Position numbers and translations under genes: made by a program. DNA of 64,000 nt from Setomelanomma holmii (Eukaryota; Ascomycota; Dothideomycetes; Pleosporales; Phaeosphaeriaceae), in contig ML978257.1 in the NCBI GenBank assembly GCA_010015745.1, forward strand, positions 1 to 64,000, in the 5' to 3' direction. Position 1 is the stretch's first letter. Each line of letters starts with the position of its first letter. Positions 1 through 12,400 of the stretch are shown one piece after another. The notes beneath the pieces are model-generated. The model did not search any database and had not been told where the DNA came from. It saw only the letters and a list, made by a program, of their open reading frames with translations.

Positions 1-169
1 CTGCCAACACCCAAAGAATAGGAGCACCTGAGCACTAGTCAGGGCGCTACCCGTCTTTCATGCCCCCTGGGAGGCTTTCCATAGGACGTTAAACAATACA
101 TACATACATACACAATACAACCTCAGTTCAATCCTTCAATTCTTCCTGCATGCGCACTGTTTACCTACC

Positions 170-1081
170 GCGACAGAGGTTGTACTCAAAAGATTCTGCC
201 CAAAGACACCAGAACAGGATGGGCAAGAGCCTCAAAGCTCTCCTCTCTCCGACGCTGATTAGAGAAAAATTCGGAGCGTTATTGGGCAGGCTATGAGAGA
301 TGGGGAGGAGAGAAGAGCCCACAAGATCACCCAGAGTCTCCACCATCTTCAGGTGTCAAATGAGCTTTTGAGAGACAAGAATGAGAGGCTACAACAAGCG
401 CTCAAGCTCAAGAAGAAGCACAAGAAGAAGGGCAAGGCCCTTGACCTGCAGCAGCGTGAGGAGTATCATGGTGGTGCAGTCCTCTGGTCGCCTAGAAAGC
501 TGAGGGAATCTGACTTCCGTAAAGGATTAAGACGGAAGAGGAGCAAGAGCAAATCCAAAAAGCAGAGATGAAGGAGCTTAGAGCTCAAACTGCCTTGCTT
601 AAGAAGAAAGAAGCAGAACAGAAGCGTGTAGCGCACAAGAGAGCTGAAGTTGAGAGGGAGAAGAAGCAGGAAAGGAGGGCTGCAGAAAGAGCTGAACTTC
701 AGCGCAAGAAACAACAGGAAAAAGAAGCTGCAACCGCTCAAAAAGCTATACAATTGTCCCAAAGAGGCGAGAGAGCAGCCTCACAAAAGCCTGCGCGTGC
801 GCAAAAGCGTGCGCAGGTTGCGCAGCCTGCGAAAGGTGGTGGTGGTGGTGACCCTACACCACCACCACCTCTAGCTAAAAAGAGCACTTCAGGCCGCCAC
901 ATCAAGCTCCCAAAGAAATTTGAGTAGACTAAATTGATCGCAAGTATCACTTTATTATACCGCCTCAAAATCTCGTGATAGTAGCTATTGTGTGGGATTG
1001 TACAGCCTCATCTTTGTGAGTGGGCAATTCGTGTTGGGGTGGGTCGCTTCACCGAGCGGGTCGCTTCGGCGATCGGCACTG
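170..1081 (+). mobile_element. 3' part of a decayed pogo-type DNA transposon
   Basis: This is a relic of a Tc1/mariner-superfamily (pogo-like) element. It holds the C-terminal third of the transposase and a 3' end that reads, on the reverse strand, CAGTGCCGATCGCCGAAGCG and is followed by TA at 1082-1083, as expected for a pogo-type inverted repeat with a TA target site. The matching 5' end is not in the window. A short TACA microsatellite lies at about 98-114, so the element is either truncated here or continues to the left. Just inside the 3' end a 17-bp motif beginning GGGTCGCTTC is repeated in tandem (about 1041-1073). Confidence 0.75.
190..927 (+). pseudogene. pogo-like transposase, C-terminal fragment
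   Basis: The remnant matches the typical tail of fungal pogo/DDE transposases: a leucine-rich stretch, the signature GGAVLWSPRKLRE at about 470-510, a long Lys/Glu/Arg coiled coil with ELRAQTALLKKK, and a basic end RHIKLPKKFE just before the stop at 925-927. The reading frame changes at least twice, once near 270-290 and once near 530, where restoring one base would rejoin the coiled coil. The DDE catalytic core and the DNA-binding N-terminus are absent. It cannot encode an active transposase. The family assignment is from the conserved tail only. Confidence 0.75.
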
Positions 1082-1083
1082 TA

Positions 1084-2544
1084 TAGTACAATTTCGGCTC
1101 TTGGCAGTCTTTGTGCTAATAGCCTGTAGCTCGAGAACATACTCGTAGTGTATTCAGCACTAGCAGGAGAGAAAGCTTCACTGTTCGTGCAGCAATAGCT
1201 GCTAGCATTCTGGAGGGACTACCTTTAATTATACCAGAGTCTTGAAGAGGCTGCATATGCTGCGCTTTAAGTTATGCGCTTCACCACAAGCCCGCGATGG
1301 ATGAGTACCGCTGAAGGATGTTTCTTCCCATTTGAACCTGTCACGAACGAGTTAGCGATCTCCAAACGCATGAGCACAACGCCTAGTTGGATTATGGACG
1401 CTCCTGGCCTGATCATTAGAGTGCGCAACAAGCAAGCGAGAGGCGGATTGATTACCGCATCAGGCCTCCAAAGACCACTATCTGGTCCGTGATAGTCCTA
1501 ATTTGGTAATCAATCTGCCTATCGCTTGCTTGTTGCGCACTCTACTGATCATACACGAAGACAAACAGAGGAGACGGGTGTAGGAATACTGCTGGCGTCT
1601 ATGTTGGAAATCTCGAGAAGAAAGATAGCACGTCAGTGCTGTTGAGCTAAGAAGACAATTCTTCAAGACACGCTCGAAGGAGAACTAGTGAGGTACTTGA
1701 TTCTTGTACGAGATGGGGGTCGGACCAAGCGAGGAAACGACTAGCGGACACGACTACTCTCAAGCCTGAAGAAACAACAATTCAAGACGCTGAGATCATG
1801 CATTGCGACGAGAGAATATCTACTACTACGCTGTAACAGCCTCTAGACATTTTTCTTCACGAGTTTTTCATCTTCTCAACAACAGGGCATGCAGAACACC
1901 ATTAATTTCTCTCTCAAACAAATAAGCAAGACCAATGCGTTTAACGAACATGAGAAAAAGCACTGAAGTCACGAGCGCGCTGGCATATTGATACGTTCCT
2001 CGACTCTAGATCTTGTGCTTGTAACACATCAACGGGGACATGCAAGCAAGCGCGCAACGACTCTAGCAAGACGCTGACGGAGTAACGTACGAGAAACATG
2101 ACCATTGCTGCTGCACAGTCAACAACATTATCGCACGGCACTAACGGCGTCGAGGTACCCGGTGGTTAATATGCCAAGTCGATCTACAAAGCTTGGCCGA
2201 AAGCTTATCCTTCAACGTCATTTTGAACGAATCACATCGAGACGAGATCTCCACACTTCGTGGTCCCTCCACAACTCCGCACCGCACTTCTTCCAACCCG
2301 CGTCGTACCCATGCTGACTTACGTTCTTACAGCTTAGGGACCGATTTCATCCCACCGTACCGAGGCCGAACGTACCCACAGGGTAAAGTTGACGCGCGAT
2401 GAGGCAGATTTCGTCATGGACAAAGACGACCGCAGGAGCTGGACGGGCAGGCTAACAACGCTGAGGGATGGCTTGCGAAGCACATAGTCTGTCGCAGCTG
2501 TAAGGCAGAGTCTGAGCACGACCTTCGCAATCATACACACCGCA
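1084..2544. other. Intergenic stretch upstream of the GH30 gene
   Basis: No coding region is supported here. Apart from the 124-bp MITE at 1419-1542 there is a low-information stretch that may be old repeat sequence. The last 200 bases before the GH30 start are presumably its promoter. I saw no clear TATA or factor site. Confidence 0.5.
1419..1542. repeat. MITE-like palindrome with TA target duplication
   Basis: Two inverted arms (about 1419-1456 and 1505-1542) can be folded on each other with two mismatches. The outer ends begin GAGTGCGCAACAAGCAAGCG. The element is flanked on both sides by TA (1417-1418 and 1543-1544), the target duplication of Tc1/mariner/pogo elements. A 48-bp spacer separates the arms. 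No coding capacity is visible. It is most simply a non-autonomous miniature element, or a terminal-repeat pair left by internal deletion. Confidence 0.7.
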
Positions 2545-4037
2545 ATGGCAGCCCTCGTCGCGCTTCTCGGCGCCTCCACCGCCTCCACGCAATACGTTCC
2601 CGTGCCCTGGGCATACACACAATCCGAGCCTCCCGTCCAGGTTGTCATCAATGGCGCCGTCCGCCACCAGACTATGATAGGCGGCGGGTGCTCAGGTGCA
2701 TTCGGTGTCGCTTGCGATCAGACGGGAGCACAAGGCCTGTCACCAGCAAACCAGCAACTCGTGTCCGACTACCTATTCAACGAGAACATCGGCGGCTTAT
2801 CCATCTTGCGAAACCGCGTTGGATCGAGCCCGACAGATGGAATACTGGAAAGCTGTCCGGCCGCGCCTGGACAAGCATTCAATTACTCTTCTCTCGGTGC
2901 GAACGACGATACCGCGGACAGTTGCCAGCTCAAACTCACGCGGCAAGCCAAGATCGCGAATCCAAACCTGTTCATATATGCCGACGCATGGTCTGCACCC
3001 GGATGTTTCAAGACCGACGCAACCGACATCAATGGCGGGTTAATCTGCGGCGTGCGCGGCAGTAACTGCACGCAGGATTGGAGGCAAGGATATGCCGACT
3101 ACCTTGTGCAATATGTCAAGTTCTACGCCGACAAAGGAATCACGATCGATATGCTCGGCGCGTACAACGAGCCTGATTTCAATCCCGTCACCTACGCGAG
3201 CATGGAGAGCGATGGGTACCAAGCCGCCGATTTTCTCAAGGTCCTGTATCCCACCGTCAAGAACTATCGCAAGGACTTACTAGTATCGTGCTGCGACGCA
3301 ACCGGTGCAAGACAAGAGCGAGATATCTTGTATGAGTTGGAGAGCGCGGGTGCGGGACATATGTATGATGTTGCAACGTGGCACAACTATCAGTCCGAGC
3401 CTAAGGAGGAGTTCAACACGCTCGGCCAGCCAAACCTGCAGACCGAATGGTCAGATGGCAGCGGCACTTTCAACACGACATGGGACGTGACCGGGCAGTC
3501 TGCCGAGGGCTTCCAATGGGCGCTGTACATGTGAGTGCTCTAGCTTTTGCCTAGCTTGGCGCACCCTAACACGGTCGCAGCCACAACGCTCTCACACGTT
3601 CCTCAACGTCCGGCTATCTCCACTGGTGGTGCGCGCAAAATAGCACGGGTACCACACCAGGCTCCGATGCTGTCCTCGTGCGCCTCTTCAACGACGGCAT
3701 CTCTGTATCGCGCCGTCTCTATGCTTTCGCTGGCTTCTTCCGCTTCGCGCGGCCAGGCTCCGTCCGCATCGATGCTTCGTCCTCCGCCGAGAATCTTTAC
3801 ATATCGGCTTACGAAAACACCAATGGTACTTTGGCTGTTGTGGGTATCAATGCTGCGCATTTCGAACGGACGGTGCAGGTGAAGGTGGACGGGTGTGGTG
3901 GAGTGAATGGCAGTGTCAAGGCGTACTTGGCGGACCACGACCACAACAACACTATGGTAGCGACTTATCAGGTACAAGGCGGTGGATTTGAGGCGAGTAT
4001 GCCTGCGAGGAGTATGATCACGTTCTTTCTTGACTAG
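2545..4037 (+). CDS. Secreted glycoside hydrolase family 30 protein
   Basis: Two exons (2545-3530 and 3581-4037) joined over a 50-nt intron give 480 residues. The N-terminus MAALVALLGASTAST looks like a short signal peptide, so the enzyme should be secreted. A (beta/alpha)8 GH30 domain follows, with the acid/base glutamate in YNEPDF (about E209) and the nucleophile in QTEWSDGSG (about E301). The second exon supplies the usual beta-rich side domain. Fungal GH30 enzymes cut beta-1,6-glucan, beta-1,6-galactan or glucuronoxylan. I cannot choose between these from sequence alone. Many cysteines and N-glycosylation motifs fit an extracellular protein. The gene is intact. The signal peptide lacks the usual basic start, so an upstream start exon is possible. 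Confidence 0.85.
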
Positions 4038-4328
4038 ACTTGATGACAGCATGCAGTCGTGCATTGTCAGTATCACGGGCTTGAAAATGCAAGATTAGAA
4101 TTTTCAAGGCTTCTTTGTGATTGCTGCTGAAGATATAGCGGCACCAGGTGATGCAATAATGCGTTGCCAATGGCCTGAACAAAGCGCCAAAAGTTCAGGG
4201 GACCGCGTGTGACTGCACTAATGTTTTGGCCATGCATTAATGGAACTGGAATAGGCCGATAATGTACACGCTCCGCTACACTACACCTGGAAATATGCTA
4301 TACAGGAATTCTCTCTGTCCATCCTTAC

Positions 4329-5923
4329 TTATTTCATCGGCAATGCATTGTTGCATAGGATGGTGGTGGTGGAGCCCAAGGGCAAAGGTCTCGCACTGGA
4401 CAAGTCCGCGTTGTCGAAGCCTATACTTATAACGCAGCGCCTTTCAAGAATCTTGAGACTCTTCTTAATAACACGTTGATCTTGTGCCGAGATAAAATCC
4501 ACACAAGCAAGCAGATAATGATGAGACATTTTGAGAACGAAATGTGGGCGTGACGTCCAAGTGTCTCCGCAATTCTCGTCATGCTGACCAAGGCCGGCAA
4601 GCCGAGATAGCTCTTTCCATGTCAACACTCTAGACTCCTTTCCATTCTCTGTATAATACAGCTGCATGTCTCTGGAGTACGATATGGTTCCAAAGCTGTG
4701 AGTCTCGAGTGAGATTGATAATTCGCTTCCTGGGCTGTCGTCGAGAGGACGGATCTTGACATGGACATTCCCTCGATCGAAGCCCGCTCGATATTCTTCA
4801 TCTCCTTTGTTTGGATCGTCATCATCGAACACTCCGTTGCGCTTATCTGTAGTTGGACATAGGACCACATCAGTGGCTTTACAGCTTTTGATGTGAGCAC
4901 GAACATCACCGCCACCACGCTGGCGACACTTCTTGTCGAGCTTTAGCCAACTTGTCGTGACCTTGACAGTTCGCATAGGTATAGCTACTCGATATCGTGG
5001 GTCGATGTTGTTGGCAGCGTCGTTAATAATGTCCTGATCAACGCCGAGCGCATACCAGAGAAGTGTCAAAAGATAAGGACACTGCCATGCCGAGAATTGG
5101 TTCGCAGACCTCCAGAACATGTCGACGATACTTTCGCTGTAATCCACCTTGAAAGCTTCTTGCCCAGTAATTGACAGGAGGCTGTAGATGCGATCTCGAG
5201 GATTGAAGCACTTCAGTTCGCTTCCTCGTTGGTAGAAGATGAACACTCCTCGAAGCAAGTTCCAGATCTCCCTCAATTCGGGGTCCGGTGAAGAGCCAAT
5301 TAACCGTTGAAGTGCGACGGAACTCGTTTGGACGGATCCACAGAGAAGTGTCACACTCCTTGCCAATACGACCTCTTGCACAATCCATGCACGTTTCCAG
5401 TATGGATGCGCCGCTAGTTCAGCAGAAAGTATCTCTCGTAGACTGGCTTTGTCCATGGCGCGCAAACCATGCTTGCTAACCTGGTCAGATTCGGCTATCT
5501 GCTCGAAAAGTTGTTCGATCCGATCATTCTTGCTCAGCCAAACCAAGACCTCTGTTGCGTTCTTGAAAATTTCCACCCATTCTCTGCACCTGCAAGCTCT
5601 TGTCCACGTCATCGTTCTGATTGATACATAGCGCATCGATCCACAGATATTCGCCAGCGTAGAGGGAAGCAGCTGCTTCCAAGAATTCAAGCAGATTCCG
5701 GCCAACTTGCATGACGTGGCCATTTAATCGTATCGGGTGCATTTGAGATTGATCTCCCCACGTATATGAGAGGTATTTGTAAGGAGCGCACTCTGTGTTC
5801 TCCCAGAGGCGGACTTGGACGGGGCCGTCGACTTTCTCTAGTAGAACCTTGAGCACCCGCAATGACCCCCGGATCACTCAACGCATTGGGTAGGAACTTG
5901 GTGTCCAATACGTCTGTCTGCAT
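4329..5923 (-). pseudogene. HET (heterokaryon incompatibility) domain gene, frameshifted
   Basis: HET-domain proteins act in non-self recognition and programmed cell death. The N-terminal HET block is clear: RVLKVLLE, YKYLSYTWGD, LWIDALCINQ, then EIFKNATEVLVWLS and WKRAWIVQEVVLA. These pieces lie in three different frames. From an ATG at 5923, one extra base in a run of five G (plus-strand C at 5866-5870) and a second extra base near 5573-5578 break the frame. Once those are ignored, the frame stays open for 464 codons to 4329. No splice sites explain the shifts. It is either a recent pseudogene or carries two homopolymer errors. The long C-terminal half shows no second domain I recognise. 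Confidence 0.75.
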
Positions 5924-6200
5924 TTTGACGCGCTTGATTGTCGGAAGAACAAGGGTGAGCAGGACTAGATCTTCGACTACGCGACAATCAGGTCACGGTT
6001 CAAGACGTAGAGTGTGAAATCCAAGATTGTAGATAATGGCAGTCAAGAAGATCAAGGCATCAGAGGACAACGGACAGGGAGTTTTTTCTTACATAGATTC
6101 ATGATAGGACGCTGATATTTGGGGTGTTGCATGTTCAGCTGCCCAGCCGGGTGTAGCTGCGTGAAATGGCCACACAGAATGCGCGCGTGCATCTTTTGCC

Positions 6201-6208
6201 CATGATTC
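6201..6208. repeat. hAT target-site duplication, left copy
   Basis: The 8-bp CATGATTC directly left of the hAT element is repeated exactly at 9430-9437. An 8-bp duplication is the hallmark of hAT insertion. Confidence 0.92.
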
Positions 6209-9200
6209 CACACATGTCAACAAGCAAGTCAAGCAAGTATAAGGCTCTACACTTGACTTGCTTGCAGTTTATTAGAATTGTATTTGACTTGCTTGTTTAC
6301 TTGATAGATTTTCTATGCTATACTTGGTGTTTGACTTGGTGTTTGATATACTTGGAGTTATGTACTATATAGTCTTAGTTAGCTGGTTTGTCCCAATTGC
6401 AGAGGCTGTAAATGAGGTCAATCTCATCGTCGGTGAGCCGTTTCTCTGCTTGATGAGGTGTCTTTACTCCTGCTCTCATCCAGGCCAGTGCACATTGAAG
6501 TGCTGCTAGTAACTGAGCTCCGATCTTGCGTCTCCGAGGCTCTAATAGATCACTAAGCTTGCTAAACATACGCTCACACTCACAGCTGCTAGCTGCTATT
6601 GTAATGACGTCAATCGTGAGTCGAGGGAGATAGGGATACTTTGAGCGTAGGCTCAGCCAGTACTGTAGAGGATTGCCGCTTTTGTTGAACTGCTCGCTCG
6701 TTCACTTAGGCTCAAGGCGGCTCCATTGCTTGTACTTGTTAGTAAGCTCGTCGTCGTCAGAGTCGCCACTAACGAGGGCAGCTATCGCGTCGTCAATAGC
6801 GTTAGATGAGCGATTGTGGCAGCGTTCTAGAGAGCTAGAGGCAGGCTTGTACGTTGCGTAAAGCTGCTAAAAACTTTGCTTTGCTATACAGAGCTAGGCA
6901 TCTTTGTTGCGCCAGCTGCGCTCGCAATAGCGTTTTTAGTATGGATAGAGAGCTACAGCAGCCTAGTACACAACAGACTTATTGAGTTTAGCGTAGTATT
7001 TATCAAGCTTCGCCTATGCTGCTTAAAGATTAATTGCAAGTTGATCCTTAGGCGCGCTAGCTGCCTTGTATTTAACGTGCTTAAACGATTTAACGCGCGT
7101 CTTGTACTCTCTAAAGAGGTACTTAAACACTAGTATAACCTTATAAATGGCACCAAATTTGCTAGCTTTCCTGCGTCCCTTGAGTCGCAACATAGCCTCC
7201 TTCAGCGGGCGGAGCACCGCAATATACTCAGTTATCACCTGCCAGCCGCTAGCTGTAAGGCCGTCTAATCTCGTCTACGTAGGCGCGTCAGGCTTCTTGT
7301 TATTGTGTTGTGCAGGTATATAAATCTGCTGTCTTTGTCGCATCTATATAACGATTAGCGTATGCGTTGACAGCTTGCTAGAGCTCAACGGCGCGCTTGA
7401 AAGCGCTACAGTAACTGTTCTATCTGGTAGCAACAGGCTTAACAGGCTCAAGTATTTTCTGCTGTTTGTGCGCTAGTAACTTAGCGTTAGTATGTGCTTG
7501 AAAGTTCTTAAATAGCCTATACTGCTGCGGTGTTTTTATATAGTTAATAACGTCAAGAAGCACACCTAAAGGTCCTTATTTGCGCTACTGTTGCATAAAC
7601 CTCTCCTTATTACTGTACTCCTTTGTAGCGTTGTTGTAGCTGTTGCGATTGTTGCCAAACATAAGTGCCTAGCTAACAAGATTGATAGTGTGAGAGCTGC
7701 AGCGTAGGCAACGTTAGCGAGCAGAGAAGTTGTACATTGCGCTGAGTTTTGCAACAGCAGTATTGTTAGCGTACGCGTTGTCAAGTACAAAGTAACCTAA
7801 CGTTAACGAGGTGATCTTGAACTTCTTCAACACCTAATCAATGCAGCTAGCAATGTGATCGCCAGAGTGTAAGCCTTCAATATGAGGTAGATCAATCGCG
7901 ATGTCCTTGACGTCGCCGTAGGCAGTAGTGTAATACGCGACGACTCTAAAGAAGCTGCGCTTGCCACCTTTTGTCGTCTATCTGTCAAAGCTTATGTGTA
8001 TCTTACTAACAGCAGTAGACAGCTCCTTAACAAGCTGCGGCTGCATGAAGTTGTACAGCCTAAGTACAAATCGCGACACGCTGTTGTGACTCCGCCAAAG
8101 CGCCGCCTCTGCCTCTAGGTTGGTAAAACTAAGCATGGCGCGAAAGGCAGGCTTCTAAAATTTGCTAAGAGGATTATTATTCTCTACAAGCTATGTGATT
8201 GCTGCAAGTTGAAAGCGCTGTATGTCAAAGTTTCTAAGCTTGTTAGCGACTTCTTAGCTGACTTCTATGCTCTTGCTAGCAGCTATAGCGATAGTAGTTT
8301 GCGTAGCTTCACGCAGCTTTGGCTGCCAATCGCCAGTCCTTACAAGGCAATAGCTAATTCTATCTGTGGCAAGATGATAGCTAGCAGAGGTTGTTGCTTG
8401 CGTTACTTCTAAGCGACCAAGACCAGTAGCGTCATAGAGTCTATGCTGATGGTAGTACTTGCAGAGGAAGAAAGTACGGGTAGGATCTGTAAGCAACTAC
8501 ATATACAAGTTTATTCATCTCCAGAATATCAATGTCGCTTTTCGGCTTACAGGATCAACGCGTAGAGCAATGCAATAGCCATATCTAAAAACCTAGCTTT
8601 TGCGCTGCTTAAGCGTGTGAGCAGGCTTCTGAAAACGCCGCAAGGCCGCCTAATCAATACTATCAAAGTTGTCTACAAAGCGCTTATCAAAGTCTTCATC
8701 CTTAGCTTTATCGTTGTCTCCTAAAGCTATTGTTGCTACTTTGCTGCCCTCAGTAAGCGCTGCAATCGCAGCTTCAGGGTGGCTCTTGCGAAGCTCAACC
8801 TCAAACGTATCACTGGCCTTGTCGGTGGCCTCGCGGGTGGCCTAGGACTTAGCTAGGGCTTTGCGCGGCGATAGGCGACGAGGTAACTGCTAGCTATCAA
8901 GCTAAATTAGCTGTAATTTAGTACCTCAAGACGCATGTTTTGCGCGCTTGTTTACAGTAGAATTAGTGTTACAAGCGCATTTTGAACTTGCAAGTAGCTT
9001 AGCTGACAACAATAGAGTACAGCACCAAAGATGGGCGACGTGATTAGCTTTTTAAGCTTTAAATTTAGAGTTAAGATAGCTAAGAAATATAAGACAAAAA
9101 TAGAAAACAGAGGTGAAACGTGCTTAGTAAGCCAACCTCAACACCTAAAAACTATTGTGAGACTGCTTCTACAGCTTACTTCAAAGCCTTATCTATAGCG

Positions 9201-9429
9201 AGCTCCCTATCCCCTACTTTACGCTCTACACTTTCAATCCCACGCTCTCTCTTATCTCTGCACTGCAGAAGTTCAAGTACTTTAAGTACTCCAAATACTT
9301 CAAGTATCACTTCTATCTATAATTGACTTGCTTGAGGATTTACACTAACGATACTTCACTTGAAAGAACCTCAAGTATTAGGCAACGAAGCTCTATACTT
9401 GCAAGTATACTTGCTTGATGACATGTGTG
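6209..9429 (-). mobile_element. Complete, degenerate hAT transposon
   Basis: The element is 3,221 bp. Its terminal inverted repeats (6209-6229 and 9409-9429, beginning CACACATGTCA) agree at 20 of 21 positions, and the flanks carry the identical 8-bp duplication CATGATTC. The subterminal motif TTGACTTGCTTG occurs at both ends, twice on the left and once on the right, and may be a transposase binding site. The transposase lies on the minus strand. It is full of stop codons and the region is visibly rich in TA dinucleotides (TAGC, CTAAC, TTAG), as expected after repeat-induced point mutation. The matching termini and duplication show it arrived as a full copy and decayed in place. Confidence 0.9.
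6375..8496 (-). pseudogene. hAT transposase, inactivated
   Basis: Only scattered pieces of the protein remain open. An N-terminal piece (8496-8254) contains a BED-type zinc-finger pattern, FFLCKYYHQH followed by the EVTQATTSA region. A middle piece (7790-7566) lies where the catalytic core should be. The C-terminal dimerisation region (6569-6375) is well preserved, with MFSKLSDLLEPRRRKIGAQL and ALQCALAW, a strong match to fungal hAT transposases. Between them are many stops in all frames. The true start was probably further upstream, towards 9100. No functional protein is possible. Confidence 0.85.
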
Positions 9430-9437
9430 CATGATTC
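9430..9437. repeat. hAT target-site duplication, right copy
   Basis: Exact copy of the 8-bp CATGATTC at 6201-6208. It lies 7 bp beyond the stop codon of the GH81 gene (9445-9447). Confidence 0.92.
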
Positions 9438-9444
9438 GTTGCCA

Positions 9445-12400
9445 TCATCTCTTGGAAAACTCGCTCAGCGCCGCAGCCCAGGTGAGATACCACGTCCGAC
9501 TCGCCCCGCCATCGATCCATCGCTCATCCCAGAACCCATTGATTCCATCGCGGAAGAAATTATAACTTGCCTTGGGGTCGATGAGCGCTAGATTAGCGTA
9601 CAAAATGCCGCGCCAGCCACCTTGGAAGCATTAGCAAACAGTTTTTCTCGAGTCCCGAAAAGAAACTGGTTGGAGATAGGGGTTTCGATGCGGATCTGAT
9701 TGCGTGCAGGATACTCACCATCAGTATTCTCCCTCCCGTTATCAAAGAACTTCTCCCATTCTTCTTTGACGAATTGGCGCTGACGAAGGTAATAGGAGGG
9801 CGGCGAAACGGGAACCATGTGTATGCCGTGCACGAGTTCGATAGCGTTGCCAAAGTATGCTGCGGAATATGTCAGTCAGATTATTTTGACTGCTTGCAAC
9901 AAGATGAACAGATGTGACACGAGAAATGAGTTCAAGAGAAGTAAAACTAAAGAGCAAGCTCGATTGAATACAAGACGGGGAAGTCTAGTGCAGGCATCTT
10001 CTGGATCCTGGGCACAGAAGGAAGCGCAGTTGTGCGCAGTAGCGTGCCGGGAAGTGGTGGACTAAGCTCATGCTTGGGAAGGTAGGTGCACAGGGACTGC
10101 ATACTTGCGTAATCGACCTTGTTCTCGAATAAGATGCCCGTGACTTTGTTTTGTATAAATCGTGCAGGGTGGTTGGTGTTGTTGTCCTGTAGGTAGAAGT
10201 AGTTGTTGAAGGATCGGGCTTGAATGGCAAGCATGAGGTTTCCTGTTGACGTCAGTAATCTCCGCTACTCTTACCCTAGGTTCCGTTGCACGTGGTCGGA
10301 CCTCGTGAGCACGAAAGCGGGAATGTAGGGTCGACGTACCGCGCTTCTCCATATTTAAATCGCCAATGACCTTGCCCCACATCTTGATCGCAAAACTTGC
10401 GAATCCATCCTCACTCGTGCTCTCCTGATCCTTGCCATCTGCACTCTCAGTCAGGCCTTTCGCCCAACTATGTCCATGGTACCAGTCAAAGCTTCTCGAG
10501 AACGGGTAGTCTCTGCCATTGTAGTCGCTCTCCGCGTAATCTTTGACCAGCATGTTTGTCCAGGCCTTGTTGTCGCCTTGACTAATCCATGCTGAGTCGA
10601 GGTAGCCAATGACCGCGGATGTGTACACGAAGTAGCCATAGTGGAAATGGTGGTCGTTGTAGTATGTGTTTCCAAAGTCGGCGCCCGGGTCGGTGAAGCC
10701 AGCATTAGACACGACCCCTTTCCAGCTGTCGTCATAGAAGAGTGGGTGAAGTTGCTGGTTCGCAACATAGCGAGCTAGTTCTTGCTTCAGCTTGTCTAGA
10801 CCTGCCACGGCAAGAGTGTCATTCATTAGCACATCTTTGCAGACCCAGACAATGGTCGCGAACTTCGCAAGCGATTTGCCAGCATAGTACATCGAGTCTT
10901 GCGGGATGGCTTCGGTCATCGCGCGGCGGAGATCACGCTCTGCAACCGCGGAGATAAGTGCAAGGACTTCGGGTTGGTAGCGGAGGCGCGCATTGGCTGC
11001 CACAGTGGGGTTCCAAGGGCCGAAGGACATTGTGACTGGAAGGTTTGACTCGGTGAAAGATAGTCTCTCAGCCCATACTGCAGTCGCCATGCCTTTGGTC
11101 GTCGTACGCAATTGGAGATTGGTGATCTGAGATCTGATCTCAGGATCGAGGGATTGGAGGTGATGAGGGAGCGCAAACATCAACAGTGGCGGATTGCCAA
11201 TCTTGGTGTAGTTCAAGGCATATGTGCCTCGAGTGTCGTTGACTACGGCTGTAAGCTTTGCCTCGTACACGAATGCGCCAGATGCTTTGTCGTATATTAC
11301 TTCGCCTTCCGCGCCCAGTGGATTCTTCGCAACTTGGATCGTACCCTTGAAGTTGGCAGGTCCGATGACGGTGTTGGGATCGAGTTTGAAGAACTTGCTA
11401 GTATCATAATCGATGTCAGGCACAGGATTGACATAGATAACCCAGTCCCGGCCATCCATATCCTTGACCCTGTATTTCGCTGATCTCCCAAGCATGATTG
11501 GTCCGCTGAAGTCGACGAAGCCTTTGCCACCAGTCTGTATAGTTGGCAGTGCATTTCTGTAACCCGCTGTCACAAAGCTCATGCCCTGCACGACGGGGAA
11601 CGTGATTATAGGCTCTTGTGGACTCGAAGGAACGCCTAGATTGATGTTGACGGAAAATGTCAGATGCGTGTCCGTGGTAAGGGCGGTTTGCTGATCGAGC
11701 TCTTTGGCCGTGAGGATGAGCGACTGCTTTCGTAACTGGTTGACATAGTTCTGTATCATCTTAGCTTCATCGTCTCCGTTCCTTGAGACTATCGCATACG
11801 CTCGCAGGATCTCCTGGCCCAAATTGAAGATCCGCTTCCTCGTTATGACTAATGCACATCCCCCATGTCTTCATCATCCCAGGCTCTTCCCAACCTTTAC
11901 CCCACCATACCGAGTATGGATGCGTCCACACGGGTTGATTCTGATCCCCAAGGAACGTGTTGGCGTAGAACTTGTTGGTATTCAAGGTTCGATCTGAATT
12001 GTCCTCGATGCCCTTCCGAGGCACAGGGTGCTGCCAACTGATCGGTATCTGTGGGAGGATGCTGTCTGCTTGAATCGGCACGAAGATGTTGTCAGGCGGG
12101 ATTTCTGCGGCGGCGGTGGGGCCAGAGGGGTAACCGAAAGAATTGAGGATACCTTTGCGCGTGGATTGCCATGACTCTTTCCAGATTGACGGATCTTTGG
12201 TCGAGTGAAAAGGTGCGGGGCTGGTAGGTCTGGTGGGCCTAACAGGTTTGATAGGTTTGATAGGTTTGGATTGCGTCTCGCCCATCAGCGTTGCGACGCT
12301 GCTCTCTGGGACTGAAGATATAGGTAAGTTTGCCGAATAGTCTCCCAGTACAGACAAGGACGTTGTTCTGGCAAGATCTGTAGCTGTAACAATAGGATAT

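Noticed and set aside
1274..1666. Two short frames sharing the peptide RVRNKQA
   Set aside because: They are the two inverted arms of the MITE read from opposite strands, not genes.
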